The notes beneath the pieces are model-generated. The model was not told where the DNA came from, ran no database searches, and was given only the letters and a program-made list of their open reading frames with translations. Of a stretch of DNA of 64,000 nt, positions 48,890-60,336 are shown one piece after another. Positions within the stretch are counted from its first letter, which is position 1; every line of letters starts with the position of its first letter. A program made the position numbers and the translations under genes. Source of the stretch: Enterobacillus tribolii (GTDB taxonomy: Bacteria > Pseudomonadota > Gammaproteobacteria > Enterobacterales > Enterobacteriaceae); contig NZ_QRAP01000001.1 in assembly GCF_003363015.1 (NCBI RefSeq), positions 481,162-545,161 of the forward strand. Direction: 5' to 3'.

Positions 48890-49916
48890 AAAAAACGTGC
48901 CGGCGGCGCAGTCGCCGGTCAATTTCAGCGCGCTGGAACAACGGCAACGCCGTCATGACCGGCATCGCCTGGCGTGGCTGGCGCTGTTTTTACTTCTGGC
49001 GCTGGGCGTGGCGTTGTGTGCCGGGGAGCGCTGGCTGTGGCCCGCGTATTGGGGCAGCGACGAAGCGCAGTTGTTTATCTGGCAGCTGCGTTTACCGCGC
49101 GCGCTGGCCGTGATGTCGGCCGGTGCCGCGCTGGCGGTGGCCGGAGTGGTGATGCAGGCGCAGTTTGATAATCCGCTGGCTGAACCGGGGTTGCTTGGTG
49201 TGTCCAACGGCGCTGGCGTGGCGCTGGTGCTGGCGGTGCTGGCCGGGCACGGTTTGTTACCCGTTTGGGTGCTGAGCGGCTGCGCGATTCTGGGGGCGCT
49301 GGCGGTGACCTGCCTGCTGCTGGCGCTCAGCCGCCGTTATTTATTAAACAATGCCCGGCTGTTGCTGATTGGCGTTGCGTTGGGTATCGCCTGCGGCGCG
49401 GTGATGACGTGGGCGGTCTATTTCAGCAGCAGCCTGGATTTGCGTCAGCTGATGTATTGGCTGATGGGCGGATTCAGCGGTGTGGACTGGCGTCAGAAGT
49501 GGCTGATCCTGGCGCTGTGGCCGGTGTTGTTGTGGCTGGTTATGCAGGGAAAACGCCTTAACTTGCTGGCGCTGGGGGAAATTCCGGCGCGTCAGTTGGG
49601 GCTGCCTCTGGTGCTGTGGCGTAATTTGCTGGTGGCCGCAGTGGGCTGGCTGGCCGGCGTCAGCGTGGCGCTGGCGGGCGTTATCGGCTTCGTGGGGCTG
49701 GTGATCCCGCATATGCTGCGCCTGGCGGGATTTACCGATCACCGCACGTTGTTACCGGCCAGCGCATTGGCCGGGGCTGGGATTTTACTGCTGGCGGACG
49801 TTTTGGCGCGCGTGACGCTGGCTTCCGCCGAACTGCCCATCGGCGTGGTGACCTCCTCGCTGGGGGCACCGTTGTTTATCTGGATGCTGCTGCGTCAGAA
49901 AATGAGGGGCGGGTAG
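48879..49916 (+). CDS. btuC: BtuC, vitamin B12 ABC transporter permease
   Basis: The 345-residue inner-membrane protein is a FecCD/BtuC permease with about ten membrane segments. Conserved sequences are [41 protein letters not shown] and [16 protein letters not shown], which contacts BtuD. It imports cobalamin delivered by BtuF. The start is uncertain: the ATG at 48879 lies inside dsrB, and an N-terminal tail of about 30 residues precedes the first membrane segment. btuD follows immediately. In E. coli btuE separates the two genes; it is missing here. Confidence 0.93.
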   Translation: MRAEKNVPAAQSPVNFSALEQRQRRHDRHRLAWLALFLLLALGVALCAGERWLWPAYWGSDEAQLFIWQLRLPRALAVMSAGAALAVAGVVMQAQFDNPLAEPGLLGVSNGAGVALVLAVLAGHGLLPVWVLSGCAILGALAVTCLLLALSRRYLLNNARLLLIGVALGIACGAVMTWAVYFSSSLDLRQLMYWLMGGFSGVDWRQKWLILALWPVLLWLVMQGKRLNLLALGEIPARQLGLPLVLWRNLLVAAVGWLAGVSVALAGVIGFVGLVIPHMLRLAGFTDHRTLLPASALAGAGILLLADVLARVTLASAELPIGVVTSSLGAPLFIWMLLRQKMRGG

Positions 49917-50678
49917 ATGACGTTGCCGGTACTGAAGGTATGCGGATTGTCCGTCGGCGGGCGGCTGACGTCGTTTTGCGCCGAGGTTCCGGCCGGGCAG
50001 TTGATTCATGTTATTGGCCCCAACGGCGCCGGGAAAAGCACGTTGTTGTCCTGCCTGGCGGGTATTATGGCCGGCGAGGGGGAAATCACGCTGGAAGGGC
50101 GCCCGCTGACGGCGTTTACCGCCGGCGCGCTGGCGCAACGACGGGCGTATTTGCCGCAGCAGGTGATGCCGGGCGCGTTAATGCCGGTGTTTCAGTACCT
50201 TTCCCTGCATCAGCCGCCGGCGGCATTGCCGGAAGCGTTGGACGACGCGATAGGGTTTCTGTGTCATGCGCTGATGCTGGAGGATAAGCTGCGGCGTCCG
50301 CTGTCTCAGCTCTCGGGCGGCGAATGGCAACGGGTACGCATCGCCGCGGTTTGTCTTCAGATCTGGCCGGCGCTGAACGCGCGCGCGCGGTTGCTGTTGC
50401 TGGATGAGCCGATGGCCAGCCTGGACATCGCGCAACAGGCGGCGGTGGATGGCCTGATTGAATATCTGGTGGGCAGCGGGATTAGCGTGATCGCCAGCGC
50501 GCACGATATCAACCATACGTTGCATCATGCCCGGCGGGTATGGATGCTGAAAAACGGGGTACTGATGGCTCAGGGAGCCACTGAAAATATTATGGTGCCG
50601 GATAACTTATCGCGATTATTTAATATGTCATTTACGCAGGTAGAAAATGGCGATAAACGCTGGTTATTATATGGATAA
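49917..50678 (+). CDS. btuD: BtuD, vitamin B12 ABC transporter ATPase
   Basis: The 253-residue ATPase has Walker A GPNGAGKS (34-41), Q-loop PQQ, signature LSGGEWQRVR (about 127) and Walker B LLLLDEPMASLD, plus the switch His in SAHDINH. It energises cobalamin import with BtuC. The start codon directly follows the btuC stop. Confidence 0.96.
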   Translation: MTLPVLKVCGLSVGGRLTSFCAEVPAGQLIHVIGPNGAGKSTLLSCLAGIMAGEGEITLEGRPLTAFTAGALAQRRAYLPQQVMPGALMPVFQYLSLHQPPAALPEALDDAIGFLCHALMLEDKLRRPLSQLSGGEWQRVRIAAVCLQIWPALNARARLLLLDEPMASLDIAQQAAVDGLIEYLVGSGISVIASAHDINHTLHHARRVWMLKNGVLMAQGATENIMVPDNLSRLFNMSFTQVENGDKRWLLYG

Positions 50679-50834
50679 AGTAATTCACCGCGAAAATTCA
50701 ATAACCCTGCTTTGAATAGCAAGCGAATTCCTGAACAATTTCACTTTCGTTTATTATTCATTTAAGTGTTGAATGAGTGTGGCGTTATAAAGTTAACGTT
50801 ATGAATTTAGAGTGCTAATCTGGTTTTTCCTTAT

Positions 50835-50851
50835 CGTTTATCCGTTATTTA
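50835..50851 (+). promoter_or_regulatory. Putative PhoP box upstream of arn
   Basis: CGTTTA-N5-TATTTA resembles the PhoP consensus direct repeat (T/G)GTTTA-N5-(T/G)GTTTA with one mismatch in each half. It lies directly beside the PmrA-like box, about 120 bases before arnB. Direct PhoP control of arn has been described in Yersinia. Confidence 0.5.
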
Positions 50852-50852
50852 T

Positions 50853-50869
50853 CTTAAGGTTAAATTAAG
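50853..50869 (+). promoter_or_regulatory. PmrA (BasR) box of the arn operon
   Basis: CTTAAG-N5-ATTAAG closely matches the PmrA direct-repeat consensus (CTTAAG/T-N5-CTTAAG/T). A -10-like TATAAA follows at 50892-50897, so the box occupies the -35 region, as expected of a PmrA-activated promoter. Confidence 0.78.
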
Positions 50870-50971
50870 CTTCCATCATTAAGCTGCCGCGTATAAATTA
50901 TTCTGAGACAGTCAGCATCGGCCCGGAATTACGCGGCCACCTGTGATGTATCATTTGACCGAGATTACCGA

Positions 50972-52111
50972 ATGGATGATTTCCTCCCTTTCTCACGCCC
51001 TGCAATTGGTGAAGAAGAAATTGCGGCCGTGGGCGACGTATTACGTTCCGGTTGGATAACGACCGGCCCTCAGAATCAGCGACTTGAAGAGACATTCTGC
51101 CAAACCTTCGGCTGCCGTCACGCCATTACGGTCAGTTCGGCCACCGGTGGTATGCACGTCACGTTGATGGCGCTGGGCATCGGACCGGGCGATGAGGTGA
51201 TTACGCCGTCGCAGACCTGGGTGTCTACGCTCAATATGATTACCCTGCTGGGGGCGGAACCGGTGATGGTGGACGTCGAGCGCGATACCCTGATGGTGAT
51301 TCCGGAGCAGGTCGAAGCGGCGATTACGCCGCGCACCAAAGCCATTATTCCGGTGCATTACGCCGGTGCGCCGGCAGATCTCAGCGCGCTGCGCGCCATT
51401 GCCGCAAAATACGGCATCGCGCTGATCGAAGACTCCGCGCATGCGGTCGGCACCCGCTACGGCGACGAGTGGATCGGCGAACGCGGCACCTCTGTTTTTT
51501 CCTTCCATGCGATTAAGAACATGACCTGCGCCGAAGGCGGCCTGATCGCCACCGACGACGATGCGCTTGCCGCCCGCGTGCGCAGCCTGAAGTTTCACGG
51601 CCTTGGCGTTGACGCTTTCGATCGCCAGATCCAGGGGCGCAAACCGCAGGCCGAGGTGGTGACGCCAGGCTTTAAATACAATCTGGCGGATATCAACGCC
51701 GCCATCGCCCTGGTGCAACTGGCGAAGCTGCCGCAGATCAACGCGCGCCGTCGGGAGCTGGTCGCCCGCTACCAAGCGGCGCTGGCGGGCGCTCCGCTGC
51801 TGCCGCTCAGCGTACCTGACTATACTCACCTTCATGCCTGGCACCTGTTTATGGTGCGGGTTGATGAAACGCGTTGCGGCATGAACCGCGATACGCTGAT
51901 GGAGCGCCTGAAAGAGCGGGGGATCGGCACGGGTCTGCATTTCCGCGCGGCGCATACGCAAAAATATTACCGCGAACGTTATCCCCGGCTCAGCCTGCCG
52001 AACACGGAATGGAACTCCGCCCGGCTGATGACGCTGCCGCTTTTCCCCGATATGAAGGACAGTGATGTTGATCGGGTGGTTGAAGCCTTGTCCGACATTC
52101 TGGAGTTTTAA
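50972..52111 (+). CDS. arnB: ArnB (PmrH), UDP-Ara4O aminotransferase
   Basis: The 379-residue PLP-dependent sugar aminotransferase (DegT/DnrJ/EryC1 family) transfers an amino group from glutamate to UDP-4-keto-arabinose, giving UDP-L-Ara4N. The PLP lysine is Lys182 in [15 protein letters not shown], and the family start [13 protein letters not shown] is intact. The first of seven arn genes, it lies 293 bases after btuD. Its ribosome-binding site is weak (GATTACCG). Confidence 0.97.
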   Translation: MDDFLPFSRPAIGEEEIAAVGDVLRSGWITTGPQNQRLEETFCQTFGCRHAITVSSATGGMHVTLMALGIGPGDEVITPSQTWVSTLNMITLLGAEPVMVDVERDTLMVIPEQVEAAITPRTKAIIPVHYAGAPADLSALRAIAAKYGIALIEDSAHAVGTRYGDEWIGERGTSVFSFHAIKNMTCAEGGLIATDDDALAARVRSLKFHGLGVDAFDRQIQGRKPQAEVVTPGFKYNLADINAAIALVQLAKLPQINARRRELVARYQAALAGAPLLPLSVPDYTHLHAWHLFMVRVDETRCGMNRDTLMERLKERGIGTGLHFRAAHTQKYYRERYPRLSLPNTEWNSARLMTLPLFPDMKDSDVDRVVEALSDILEF

Positions 52112-52113
52112 GC

Positions 52114-53112
52114 GTGAATCACGTTGATGAAATAAAGAAAGTTTCCGTTGTTATCCCGGTCTATAACGAACAGGAAAGCCTGCCGGTGCTGATTGAGCGC
52201 ACCTGCAACGCCTGTGCGCAGTTGAATAAGCCCCACGAGATCATCCTGGTAGACGATGGCAGCAGCGATAACTCCGCCGCCATCATGACGGAAGCCGCAC
52301 AGCGACCGGGCAGCCCGGTGATCGCGGTATTGCTGAACCGGAACTACGGTCAGCATTCGGCCATCATGGCCGGTTTTAATCAGGTCAGCGGCGATTTGGT
52401 GATTACCCTGGACGCCGATCTGCAAAACCCGCCGGAGGAGATCCCGCGGCTGGTGGAAGTGGCCGAGCAGGGGTATGACGTGGTGGGTACGGTTCGCGCC
52501 AACCGCCAGGACTCCTGGTTTCGCAAAACGGCGTCGAAGATGATCAATATGATGATCCAACGCGCCACGGGCAAGAGCATGGGGGACTACGGCTGCATGC
52601 TGCGCGCCTATCGCCGCCATATCATCGAAGCCATGCTGCATTGCCACGAGCGCAGTACCTTTATCCCCATTCTGGCCAACACCTTCGCCCGTCGTACTGT
52701 TGAGATTGAAGTGCGCCATGCCGAGCGTGAATTTGGCGATTCCAAATACAGCTTCCTCAAGCTGATCAACCTGATGTATGACCTGGTGACCTGCCTGACG
52801 ACCACGCCGCTGCGCCTGCTGAGTTTGGTGGGAAGCGTGATTGCGCTGGGCGGTTTCGCCCTGGCGGTGCTGCTGATCGCCCTGCGTTTGATTTTCGGGC
52901 CGATGTGGGCGGCGGAAGGGGTCTTCACGTTATTCGCCGTACTGTTCATGTTTATTGGCGCGCAGTTCATCGGCATGGGACTGCTCGGTGAATATATCGG
53001 CCGCATTTACAACGACGTCCGCGCCCGCCCGCGCTATTTCGTGCAAAAGATTATTGGCTCTGCCTTAGATGAGAAAAAGAGCACTGCCACAACCCAACAG
53101 GAAGAAGAGTAA
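52114..53112 (+). CDS. arnC: ArnC (PmrF), undecaprenyl-phosphate Ara4FN transferase
   Basis: The 332-residue protein has a GT2 glycosyltransferase domain ([34 protein letters not shown]) and two C-terminal membrane segments (about 233-257 and 267-292). It moves formylated L-Ara4N from UDP to undecaprenyl phosphate at the inner membrane. The start is GTG at 52114, two bases after the arnB stop; it overlaps arnA by one base. Confidence 0.97.
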   Translation: MNHVDEIKKVSVVIPVYNEQESLPVLIERTCNACAQLNKPHEIILVDDGSSDNSAAIMTEAAQRPGSPVIAVLLNRNYGQHSAIMAGFNQVSGDLVITLDADLQNPPEEIPRLVEVAEQGYDVVGTVRANRQDSWFRKTASKMINMMIQRATGKSMGDYGCMLRAYRRHIIEAMLHCHERSTFIPILANTFARRTVEIEVRHAEREFGDSKYSFLKLINLMYDLVTCLTTTPLRLLSLVGSVIALGGFALAVLLIALRLIFGPMWAAEGVFTLFAVLFMFIGAQFIGMGLLGEYIGRIYNDVRARPRYFVQKIIGSALDEKKSTATTQQEEE

Positions 53113-55094
53113 TGAAAGCGATCGTATTTGCTTACCATGATATTGGTTGTACTGGTTTAAAGGCATTGCAGGAAGCAGGCTACGATATTCAGGCGGTATT
53201 TACTCACACGGACGCGCCGGGAGAGAACCACTTTTTCGGTTCGGTCGCGCGGGTGGCGGCAGAGATGCAGTTGCCGGTATTCGCACCGGAAAACGTCAAC
53301 CATCCTTTGTGGATCGAACGTATCCGTGCATTGGCGCCGGACGTCATTTTCTCATTTTACTACCGTGACATGCTGTGCCAGCAGATTCTGGATTTAGCGC
53401 CGCAGGGCGCTTACAACCTGCACGGCTCCCTGCTGCCGGCTTACCGCGGTCGCGCGCCGGTCAACTGGGTGCTGGTCAACGGCGAAACCCGCACCGGCGT
53501 GACGCTGCACCGCATGACCCGCCGCGCCGACGCCGGTGATATCGCCGGGCAACTGGCGGTAGACATCAGCGACGACGACACGGCGCTGACGCTGCATGGT
53601 AAAGTGCGCGCGGCGGCGGAAGCATTGCTGATGCAACAGCTGCCGTTGATCAAGTCCGGGCAGGTCAGCCTGCAGGCGCAGGATGCGGCCAAAGCCAGTT
53701 ATTTCGGTCGCCGTACTGCGGCGGACGGATTGATCAACTGGGAAAAGAGCGCCCGTGAAATCAATAACCTGGTACGTGCCGTAACGGAACCGTATCCGGG
53801 CGCGTTTACCTACCTGGGCGAACGCAAGCTCATCGTGTGGAAGAGCAAGGTCGTCAGCGTGGCGCATGGCCGCCGCCCCGGCACGGTTATTTCCACCCAG
53901 CCGCTGGTGGTGGCGTGCGGCGAAAATGCTCTGGAAATCCTGTCCGGTCAAAGCGAAAACGGCCTGTACGTTCAGGGCACCCGGCTGGCAAGCGAAATGG
54001 GGATGGTCAGTGATGCGCGCTTGGGCAGCAAGCCGACCAGCGCGATTAAGCGCCGCACCCGCGTGCTGATCCTTGGCGTGAACGGTTTTATCGGCAACCA
54101 TCTGACCGAGCGTTTGCTGAAGGACGACAATTATGAAATCTTCGGGCTGGATATCAGCGCCGATGCCATCAGCCGCTTTTTGGATAACCCGCACTTCCAT
54201 TTTGTGGAAGGGGATATCAGCATTCACAACGAGTGGATCGAGTACCACATCAAGAAATGCGACGTGGTCTTGCCGCTGGTCGCCATCGCCACGCCGATCG
54301 AATACACCCGCAATCCGCTGCGCGTATTCGAGCTGGATTTCGAAGAGAACCTGAAAATCGTGCGCGATTGCGTGAAATACAATAAGCGCATCATTTTCCC
54401 GTCCACCTCGGAGGTGTACGGTATGTGCGATGACAAAGAGTTCGATGAAGATCATTCGCGCCTGATTGTCGGCCCGATCAACAAACAGCGCTGGATTTAT
54501 TCCGTTTCCAAACAACTGCTCGACCGTGTCATCTGGGCCTATGGCGCCAAAGAAGGACTGAAGTTTACGCTGTTCCGTCCGTTCAACTGGATGGGGCCGC
54601 GCCTGGACACCCTGAACGCCGCGCGCATCGGCAGTTCGCGCGCCATTACCCAGTTGATCCTGAACCTGGTGGAAGGTTCGCCGATCAAACTGGTGGACGG
54701 CGGCGCGCAAAAGCGCTGCTTTACCGACATCAGCGACGGGATTGAAGCCTTGTTCCGCATTATCGAAAACCGTGACAACAAGTGTGACGGTCAGATCATC
54801 AACATCGGTAACCCGACCAACGAAGCCAGCATCCGTGAGCTGGGCGAAATGCTGCTGACCTGCTTCGAGGCGCACCCGCTACGTCACCGTTTCCCACCGT
54901 TCGCCGGCTTTAAAGACGTGGAAAGCAGCAGCTACTACGGCAAAGGTTATCAGGACGTGGAGCACCGCAAACCGAGCATCCGCAACGCCAGGCAGTGCCT
55001 GAACTGGGAGCCGACGGTGCCGATGCAGCAAACCGTCGCGGAAACGCTGGATTATTTCCTGCGCACCGTTGAATTCACGGGCGATAATGAATGA
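53112..55094 (+). CDS. arnA: ArnA (PmrI), bifunctional formyltransferase/UDP-GlcA decarboxylase
   Basis: The 660-residue protein has two domains. The N-terminal N-10-formyl-THF transferase (1-304) carries the catalytic Asn102 and His104 in [12 protein letters not shown]. The C-terminal decarboxylase (SDR fold, from about 315) carries the NAD motif [10 protein letters not shown] and the catalytic Tyr/Lys in YSVSKQ. It oxidatively decarboxylates UDP-glucuronate to UDP-4-keto-pentose and formylates UDP-Ara4N. It is coupled by overlaps to both arnC and arnD. Confidence 0.98.
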   Translation: MKAIVFAYHDIGCTGLKALQEAGYDIQAVFTHTDAPGENHFFGSVARVAAEMQLPVFAPENVNHPLWIERIRALAPDVIFSFYYRDMLCQQILDLAPQGAYNLHGSLLPAYRGRAPVNWVLVNGETRTGVTLHRMTRRADAGDIAGQLAVDISDDDTALTLHGKVRAAAEALLMQQLPLIKSGQVSLQAQDAAKASYFGRRTAADGLINWEKSAREINNLVRAVTEPYPGAFTYLGERKLIVWKSKVVSVAHGRRPGTVISTQPLVVACGENALEILSGQSENGLYVQGTRLASEMGMVSDARLGSKPTSAIKRRTRVLILGVNGFIGNHLTERLLKDDNYEIFGLDISADAISRFLDNPHFHFVEGDISIHNEWIEYHIKKCDVVLPLVAIATPIEYTRNPLRVFELDFEENLKIVRDCVKYNKRIIFPSTSEVYGMCDDKEFDEDHSRLIVGPINKQRWIYSVSKQLLDRVIWAYGAKEGLKFTLFRPFNWMGPRLDTLNAARIGSSRAITQLILNLVEGSPIKLVDGGAQKRCFTDISDGIEALFRIIENRDNKCDGQIINIGNPTNEASIRELGEMLLTCFEAHPLRHRFPPFAGFKDVESSSYYGKGYQDVEHRKPSIRNARQCLNWEPTVPMQQTVAETLDYFLRTVEFTGDNE

Positions 55095-56002
55095 AACGCG
55101 TCGGGCTGAGAATTGACGTCGATACGTATCGCGGTACGCGCGACGGCGTGCCGCAATTACTGGAAATTCTGGCGCGGTACGATGTTCTCGGCAGTTTCTT
55201 TTTCAGCATCGGGCCGGATAACATGGGGCGCCATTTATGGCGCCTGCTGCGCCCGCGCTTTTTGTGGAAAATGCTGCGCTCGAAGGCCGCGTCGCTCTAT
55301 GGCTGGGACATTCTGCTGGCCGGCACCGCCTGGCCGGGAAAGCGCATCGGCCGTGACCTGGAGCTGGTCGTACGCCACGCCGCGCGGGCCGGGCATGAGG
55401 TCGGGCTGCATGCCTGGGATCATCACGGCTGGCAGGCGAACGTCGGTCGCTGGTCTGATGAACAGCTGAAGAACCAGTTTCAGATGGGGCTGGATGAGAT
55501 GACGCGCATACTGGGCTACCCGGTGGATTGCTCCGCCGTGGCGGGCTGGCGCGCCGATCAGCGGGTAATCGACATGAAACAGGCGTACCGGCTGCGCTAT
55601 AACAGCGACTGTCGCGGACAGTCGCCGTTTCTGCCGTTGCTCAGCGATGGTCAACCCGGTACGGTACAGATTCCGGTGACGCTGCCGACCTACGATGAAG
55701 TGGTCGGAACGCAAACCACCGACGCACAGTTCAATGATTTCATTCTCGACGCTATCCTCCGGGATGGCGGCACGCCCGTCTATACCATCCATGCGGAAGT
55801 GGAGGGCATGAGCAAGGCCGCGATGTTTGAGCGCCTTTTGCTGCGCGCGCGCGAAGAACAAATTGAATTTTGCCCGTTGGTTTCGCTGCTGCCGGAGAAT
55901 CTTTCCTCGCTGCCGCTGGGCCATGTCGTGCGGGCATCATTCCCCGGCCGGGAAGGCTGGCTGGGGTGTCAGGAACCTTTGCGAAGAGAAACGGCTGTAT
56001 GA
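55091..56002 (+). CDS. arnD: ArnD (PmrJ), Ara4FN deformylase
   Basis: The 303-residue polysaccharide deacetylase-family enzyme removes the formyl group from undecaprenyl-phosphate-linked L-Ara4FN, releasing the positively charged amine. Conserved motifs are [16 protein letters not shown] at the start, [11 protein letters not shown] (metal His, about 98-108) and [10 protein letters not shown]. It overlaps arnA by four bases (ATGA) and arnT by four bases. Confidence 0.97.
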   Translation: MKRVGLRIDVDTYRGTRDGVPQLLEILARYDVLGSFFFSIGPDNMGRHLWRLLRPRFLWKMLRSKAASLYGWDILLAGTAWPGKRIGRDLELVVRHAARAGHEVGLHAWDHHGWQANVGRWSDEQLKNQFQMGLDEMTRILGYPVDCSAVAGWRADQRVIDMKQAYRLRYNSDCRGQSPFLPLLSDGQPGTVQIPVTLPTYDEVVGTQTTDAQFNDFILDAILRDGGTPVYTIHAEVEGMSKAAMFERLLLRAREEQIEFCPLVSLLPENLSSLPLGHVVRASFPGREGWLGCQEPLRRETAV

Positions 56003-57648
56003 AGGCGTGGAAGTATTTCGCTATTCCCCTGTTTGTCCTGTTATATCTCGTTCCCCTGAATGGCCGGTTATTGTGGCAACCCGATGAAACCCGCTATGCG
56101 GAAATCAGCCGGGAAATGCTGCAACGCGGGGATTGGGTCGTCCCGCACATGCTGGATCTGCGCTATTTTGAGAAGCCGGTGGCCGGCTATTGGATCAACA
56201 ACGTCAGCCAGATGATCTTCGGGCATAACAATTTTGCCGTGCGTTTCGGTTCGGTGTTTTGTACCGCGCTGAGTGCGTTGCTGGTGTTCTGGCTGGCGAT
56301 GTTGTTGTGGAATAACCGACGTACCGCGTTGCTGGCCTCGTTGATCTACTTTACGTCGCTGCTGGTGTACGCCATCGGCACTTACAGCGTGCTCGACCCG
56401 ATGATCACGCTGTGGATGAGTGCGGCGATGGTCAGCTTTTGCCTGACGCTGAAGGCCCGCAGTGCGGCAGGGAAGGTCGGCGCTTACGCGTTGCTGGGTC
56501 TGGCCTGCGGCGCAGGGTTTATGACCAAAGGGTTTCTGGCGCTGGCGGTGCCGGTGATCAGCGTGCTGCCGGTGGTGATCCATCAAAAACGGATACGGGA
56601 CTTATTGCTGTTCGGCCCCGTGGCGATTCTCACCGCCGCGCTGCTCAGCGCGCCCTGGGCGTGGGCGATTTACCAGCGGGAGCCGGACTTTTGGAACTAT
56701 TTCTTCTGGGTGGAGCATATTCAGCGTTTTGCCGAGAAGAATGCGCAGCATAAGGCGCCACTCTGGTTTTACATTCCGATCCTGATCGGCGGCGCATTGC
56801 CCTGGCTGGCGTTGCTGCCCGGCGCGCTGCGTAAAGGGTGGCGTGATGTCCGTGGTCGGCCCGAGCTGTTTTTCCTGATGAGCTGGCTGCTCATGCCGTT
56901 CCTGTTTTTCAGCATCGCCAAAGGGAAACTGCCTACCTATATTCTGCCGTGTTTTGCGCCGTTATCCCTGCTGATGGCGGCCTATATGACGGAGTTGCCG
57001 GCGTCGGTGCGGATGAAGGTGGCGCGCGTTAACGGCTGGATCAACCTGATATTCGGCTTCACGCTGGCTGTCGCGGTGTTGGTGCTGGCCAGCGGCGTGG
57101 GCAAACATCCGGTGTATGAGGCGGGGGAAACGGCGACAATCGTTGCCGGCGTGCTGGTGTTCGTCGGCTGGGGCGTGTTCGGCGCGCTGAGCCTGCGCCG
57201 GCCGCAGCGCTGGACGCTGGCGGCGCTGTGCCCGCTGGTGGTGGCGTTATTGATTGGCAGCGCGATCCCGCGGCAGATTGTTTACAGCAAGAATCCGCAG
57301 CTGTTTATCCGGGAATATGCGCCGCTGTTGCAGGAAAGCCGCTATGTGCTGAGCGACAGCGTCGGTCTGGCCGCCGGATTGGGCTGGGAGCTGAAGCGCA
57401 GCGATATCATTTTGTACCAGCGCAGCGGGGAACTGGAGTACGGCCTGTCGTATCCGGATGCCGCCGGTAAACGGATTGAGGAAAATGCCTTCTCCGAATG
57501 GTTGGTCAATGCGCGCCGACAGGGTAATGTATCGTTGATTGTCCATCTAGCGCGTGAGGAAGACGTGAACGATATGCCGGTTCCCAAACCCGACACGATA
57601 AAGCTCGATCACCGCTATGCGGTGCTGTTTTACAAGAAGTCGGAGTGA
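55999..57648 (+). CDS. arnT: ArnT (PmrK), lipid A L-Ara4N transferase
   Basis: The 549-residue inner-membrane GT83 enzyme has about twelve membrane segments in its N-terminal two thirds, the catalytic-loop [16 protein letters not shown] (about 29-44), and a periplasmic C-terminal domain. It transfers L-Ara4N from undecaprenyl phosphate to lipid A phosphates, lowering binding of polymyxin and cationic peptides. The ATG at 55999 overlaps the end of arnD and gives the expected length; the open frame begins 43 codons earlier inside arnD. Confidence 0.97.
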   Translation: MKAWKYFAIPLFVLLYLVPLNGRLLWQPDETRYAEISREMLQRGDWVVPHMLDLRYFEKPVAGYWINNVSQMIFGHNNFAVRFGSVFCTALSALLVFWLAMLLWNNRRTALLASLIYFTSLLVYAIGTYSVLDPMITLWMSAAMVSFCLTLKARSAAGKVGAYALLGLACGAGFMTKGFLALAVPVISVLPVVIHQKRIRDLLLFGPVAILTAALLSAPWAWAIYQREPDFWNYFFWVEHIQRFAEKNAQHKAPLWFYIPILIGGALPWLALLPGALRKGWRDVRGRPELFFLMSWLLMPFLFFSIAKGKLPTYILPCFAPLSLLMAAYMTELPASVRMKVARVNGWINLIFGFTLAVAVLVLASGVGKHPVYEAGETATIVAGVLVFVGWGVFGALSLRRPQRWTLAALCPLVVALLIGSAIPRQIVYSKNPQLFIREYAPLLQESRYVLSDSVGLAAGLGWELKRSDIILYQRSGELEYGLSYPDAAGKRIEENAFSEWLVNARRQGNVSLIVHLAREEDVNDMPVPKPDTIKLDHRYAVLFYKKSE

Positions 57649-57992
57649 TGAACTACTTTTTGCTGTTGATGGTCAGCCTGCTAACCTGCGGGGGGCAGTT
57701 GTGCCAGAAGCAGGCGGTGGAGTGCTGGCGTATCCGCCCGGCTTCGCGCCGTTTGCCGTCTGCGCTGCGCTGGCTGTTCGCGGCTTGCTGCGCGCTGGGC
57801 ATCGCCATATTGCTTTGGCTGGCGGTGTTACAGCGCATGCCGCTGGGCGTGGCGTACCCCATGCTGAGCATCAATTTCGTGCTGGTAACGCTGAGCGCGC
57901 ATTTCTGGTTCGGCGAACGGGCCAGCGTACGCCATTGGTGCGGAGTGGCGCTGATTATGGTCGGTATTTATCTGATGAGTCGCGGATTATGA
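57648..57992 (+). CDS. arnE: ArnE, undecaprenyl-phosphate-Ara4N flippase subunit
   Basis: The 114-residue SMR/EamA-like protein has four membrane segments. It carries [11 protein letters not shown] near the start and [15 protein letters not shown] in the middle, as in ArnE. With ArnF it flips undecaprenyl-phosphate-L-Ara4N to the periplasmic face. The ATG overlaps the arnT stop by one base (TGATG); a GTG one codon earlier is possible. Confidence 0.93.
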   Translation: MNYFLLLMVSLLTCGGQLCQKQAVECWRIRPASRRLPSALRWLFAACCALGIAILLWLAVLQRMPLGVAYPMLSINFVLVTLSAHFWFGERASVRHWCGVALIMVGIYLMSRGL

Positions 57993-58381
57993 GGTGGCGC
58001 GGATACCTGTGGGCGCTGGGCAGCGTGTTGCTGGCCAGCGTAGCGCAACTGTTGATGAAGCTGGGCATGATCGCGCTGCCTGCGGTGGCGTGGAGCTATT
58101 TCTCGCTTACTTTCCTGCAGCAACATGCCGTTGCGCTGTTAGGCGTCAGCCTGGGCATTTTAGGGTATGCCTGTTCTATGGTGTGCTGGCTGCTGGCGTT
58201 GCGCGACATTCCCCTGAACCGCGCTTACCCTTTATTAAGCCTGAGCTATGTATTGGTTTATCTGGCGACGGTTGCTTTACCCTGGTTTCAGGAAAGCGTC
58301 AGCTGGAATAAAAATCTGGGGGTTATCGTTATTCTCTTTGGCGTTTGGTTAATCAGCGGCGGCAAAAAACGCGATGTTTAA
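57989..58381 (+). CDS. arnF: ArnF, undecaprenyl-phosphate-Ara4N flippase subunit
   Basis: The 130-residue membrane protein has four hydrophobic segments. It shows AQLLMKLGM near the start and [17 protein letters not shown] in the middle, the pattern of ArnF. It is the partner of ArnE and the last gene of arnBCADTEF. The ATG overlaps the arnE stop by four bases; the frame is open far upstream inside arnE and arnT, but this start gives the family length. Confidence 0.93.
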   Translation: MRWRGYLWALGSVLLASVAQLLMKLGMIALPAVAWSYFSLTFLQQHAVALLGVSLGILGYACSMVCWLLALRDIPLNRAYPLLSLSYVLVYLATVALPWFQESVSWNKNLGVIVILFGVWLISGGKKRDV

Positions 58382-58639
58382 AATACGCCCAAATCACCTT
58401 CCCATGTCGTTTTAAATAATAACCACGACGGTCAGCGTTTCTCCGCTTTGTTATATTGTGCGTTTTTTGTCTGGTATTCACGTAAATATCCCTCTCGTTT
58501 TAGCGTTATTGCGAAATTTCCGCTGACGCCGCGGAGAATTCCGGCTAAATTTGCATAAGTAAAAAGAGTTTGCTGATAGACAAACAAAGCGTTACCTGAA
58601 TAAGGCTTTTATTGACGCACGATGAGGGGATGAAAAACG

Positions 58640-59104
58640 ATGCGGATTGGGTTTCTATTAGTGGTATTAAGCCTGATTTTAAGTGGTTGCAGCAGCCACG
58701 CGCCTCCGCCCAGCGGACGTTTGTCTGATTCTATTGCGGTCGTGGCGCAATTGAACGATCAGTTACGGCAATGGAACGGCACGCCATATCGCTATGGCGG
58801 GCTGGAGCGCAGCGGCGTTGACTGTTCCGGTTTCGTCTACCGCACCTTCCGCGATCGCTTTGATATGCAGTTGCCGCGCACCACCGTACAGCAAACGTCA
58901 CTGGGCACCAAAGTCAGCCGCAAAGAATTAATGCCGGGCGATTTAGTTTTCTTTAAAACCGGCAGCGGCGAGAACGGGCTGCACGTCGGTATTTATGACA
59001 CGGATAATAAATTTATTCATGCTTCCACCAGCCGGGGAGTTACACGCTCATCCCTGGAAAACGTCTACTGGAACCGGGCCTACTGGCAGGCGCGCAGGCT
59101 GTAG
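58640..59104 (+). CDS. nlpC: NlpC, NlpC/P60-family lipoprotein
   Basis: The 154-residue lipoprotein has lipobox LILSGC (Cys17) and an NlpC/P60 cysteine-peptidase domain. The probable catalytic residues are Cys62 (GVDCSGF), His115 (LHVGIY) and His127. Such domains cleave D-Glu-DAP bonds in murein; the precise activity of NlpC is not well established. E. coli nlpC directly follows btuD; here the arn operon is placed between them. The 258 AT-rich bases before it hold no gene. Confidence 0.94.
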   Translation: MRIGFLLVVLSLILSGCSSHAPPPSGRLSDSIAVVAQLNDQLRQWNGTPYRYGGLERSGVDCSGFVYRTFRDRFDMQLPRTTVQQTSLGTKVSRKELMPGDLVFFKTGSGENGLHVGIYDTDNKFIHASTSRGVTRSSLENVYWNRAYWQARRL

Positions 59105-59165
59105 CGCTGTTACCTTTCTCTCTGTATTCCCTGACGCGCCGGCGGCGTAAATTCGGTATGATAAT

Positions 59166-59193
59166 AAACCCTGCGGCAAAGCCCGCGGGGTTT
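59166..59193 (+). terminator. Hairpin terminator between nlpC and lplA
   Basis: AAACCCTGCGG and CCGCGGGGTTT pair over 11 positions with one T-G wobble (loop CAAAGC). The T-run is short (TTTAAC). It lies 61 bases after the nlpC stop. Confidence 0.55.
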
Positions 59194-59217
59194 AACGGCG
59201 ACAACAGGACGTTAATT

Positions 59218-60234
59218 ATGAATAACCTGCGTTTATTGATTTCCCGCTCTTTTGACCCCTGGTTCAATCTGGCGGTAGAAGAGTGCATTTTTCGTCAGAT
59301 GGCGCCGACTCAGCGCGTGCTGTTTTTGTGGCGCAATGCGGACACCGTGGTGATCGGCAGGGCGCAAAACCCGTGGAAAGAGTGCAACACCGGGCGCATG
59401 AACGATGACGGCGTGCGGCTGGCCCGGCGCAGCAGCGGCGGCGGCGCGGTGTTTCACGATTTAGGCAACACCTGCTTCACCTTTATGGCGGGGAAACCGG
59501 AATATGATAAATCTGTGTCCACCGGCATCATTCTTGATGCGTTGCGTTCTCTGGGCATCGATGCCCATGCGTCCGGGCGCAACGATCTGGTGGTTTCCAC
59601 GCCGGACGGTGAGCGTAAAATATCGGGCTCTGCTTACCGTGAAACGAAGGACCGGGGCTTTCACCACGGTACTTTATTGCTGAACGCCGATCTCAGCCGC
59701 CTGGCGAATTACCTCAACCCCGATCCTAAAAAATTGCAGGCCAAAGGCATTACTTCGGTGCGCTCACGTGTGGCTAATCTGGTTGAGCTGTCGGCGGACA
59801 TTACGCACGAAAAAATCTGCGCGGCGATAGAAGAGGCGTTCTTCGCTTACTACGGCGAACAGGTGACGGCGGAAGAGGTTTCCCCGGAGCAATTGCCGGA
59901 TCTGCCCAACTTCAGCGAGCAGTTCCGCAAACAAAGCAGTTGGGAGTGGAACTTCGGGCAGGCGCCGGCGTTTACCCATACGCTGGACGAACGTTTCAAC
60001 TGGGGCGGCGTGGAGCTGCATTTTGACGTTGAACACGGCGTTATCAGCCGTGCGCAGGTATTCAGCGACACGCTGAACCCGGCGCCGCTGGAGCTGATGG
60101 CGGATTCGCTGCGCGGCGTTGCCTACCGCCCGCAGGCCATCGCGGCGGTCCTGGAACGCGTGCTTTCCGTTCATCCAGAAGCCCGTGATGAGCTGAATAC
60201 GCTGAACGACTGGCTGATGACGCAGATCCGCTGA
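59218..60234 (+). CDS. lplA: LplA, lipoate-protein ligase A
   Basis: The 338-residue enzyme has the exact E. coli length. It activates exogenous lipoate with ATP and attaches it to lysines of E2 and GcvH proteins. The lipoyl-adenylate site [15 protein letters not shown] (about residues 70-84), the GRNDL and [21 protein letters not shown] blocks (catalytic Lys near 133) and the C-terminal accessory domain are intact. The ATG at 59218 matches the E. coli N-terminus; the frame opens 20 codons earlier. Confidence 0.96.
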   Translation: MNNLRLLISRSFDPWFNLAVEECIFRQMAPTQRVLFLWRNADTVVIGRAQNPWKECNTGRMNDDGVRLARRSSGGGAVFHDLGNTCFTFMAGKPEYDKSVSTGIILDALRSLGIDAHASGRNDLVVSTPDGERKISGSAYRETKDRGFHHGTLLLNADLSRLANYLNPDPKKLQAKGITSVRSRVANLVELSADITHEKICAAIEEAFFAYYGEQVTAEEVSPEQLPDLPNFSEQFRKQSSWEWNFGQAPAFTHTLDERFNWGGVELHFDVEHGVISRAQVFSDTLNPAPLELMADSLRGVAYRPQAIAAVLERVLSVHPEARDELNTLNDWLMTQIR

Positions 60235-60336
60235 CAATCCGGCTATCGCATTAATCGGTATTTCCCTCAATACCCCTGCGCTTAGCCGGTGTTTATTCCT
60301 GCAATACGGCCCTAAACTGTGGAAAACGGAGGGGCC

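Noticed and set aside
53394..54875. A 493-codon open frame on the minus strand
   Set aside because: It lies wholly inside arnA, a certain gene; its composition is that of an antisense shadow of GC-rich codons.
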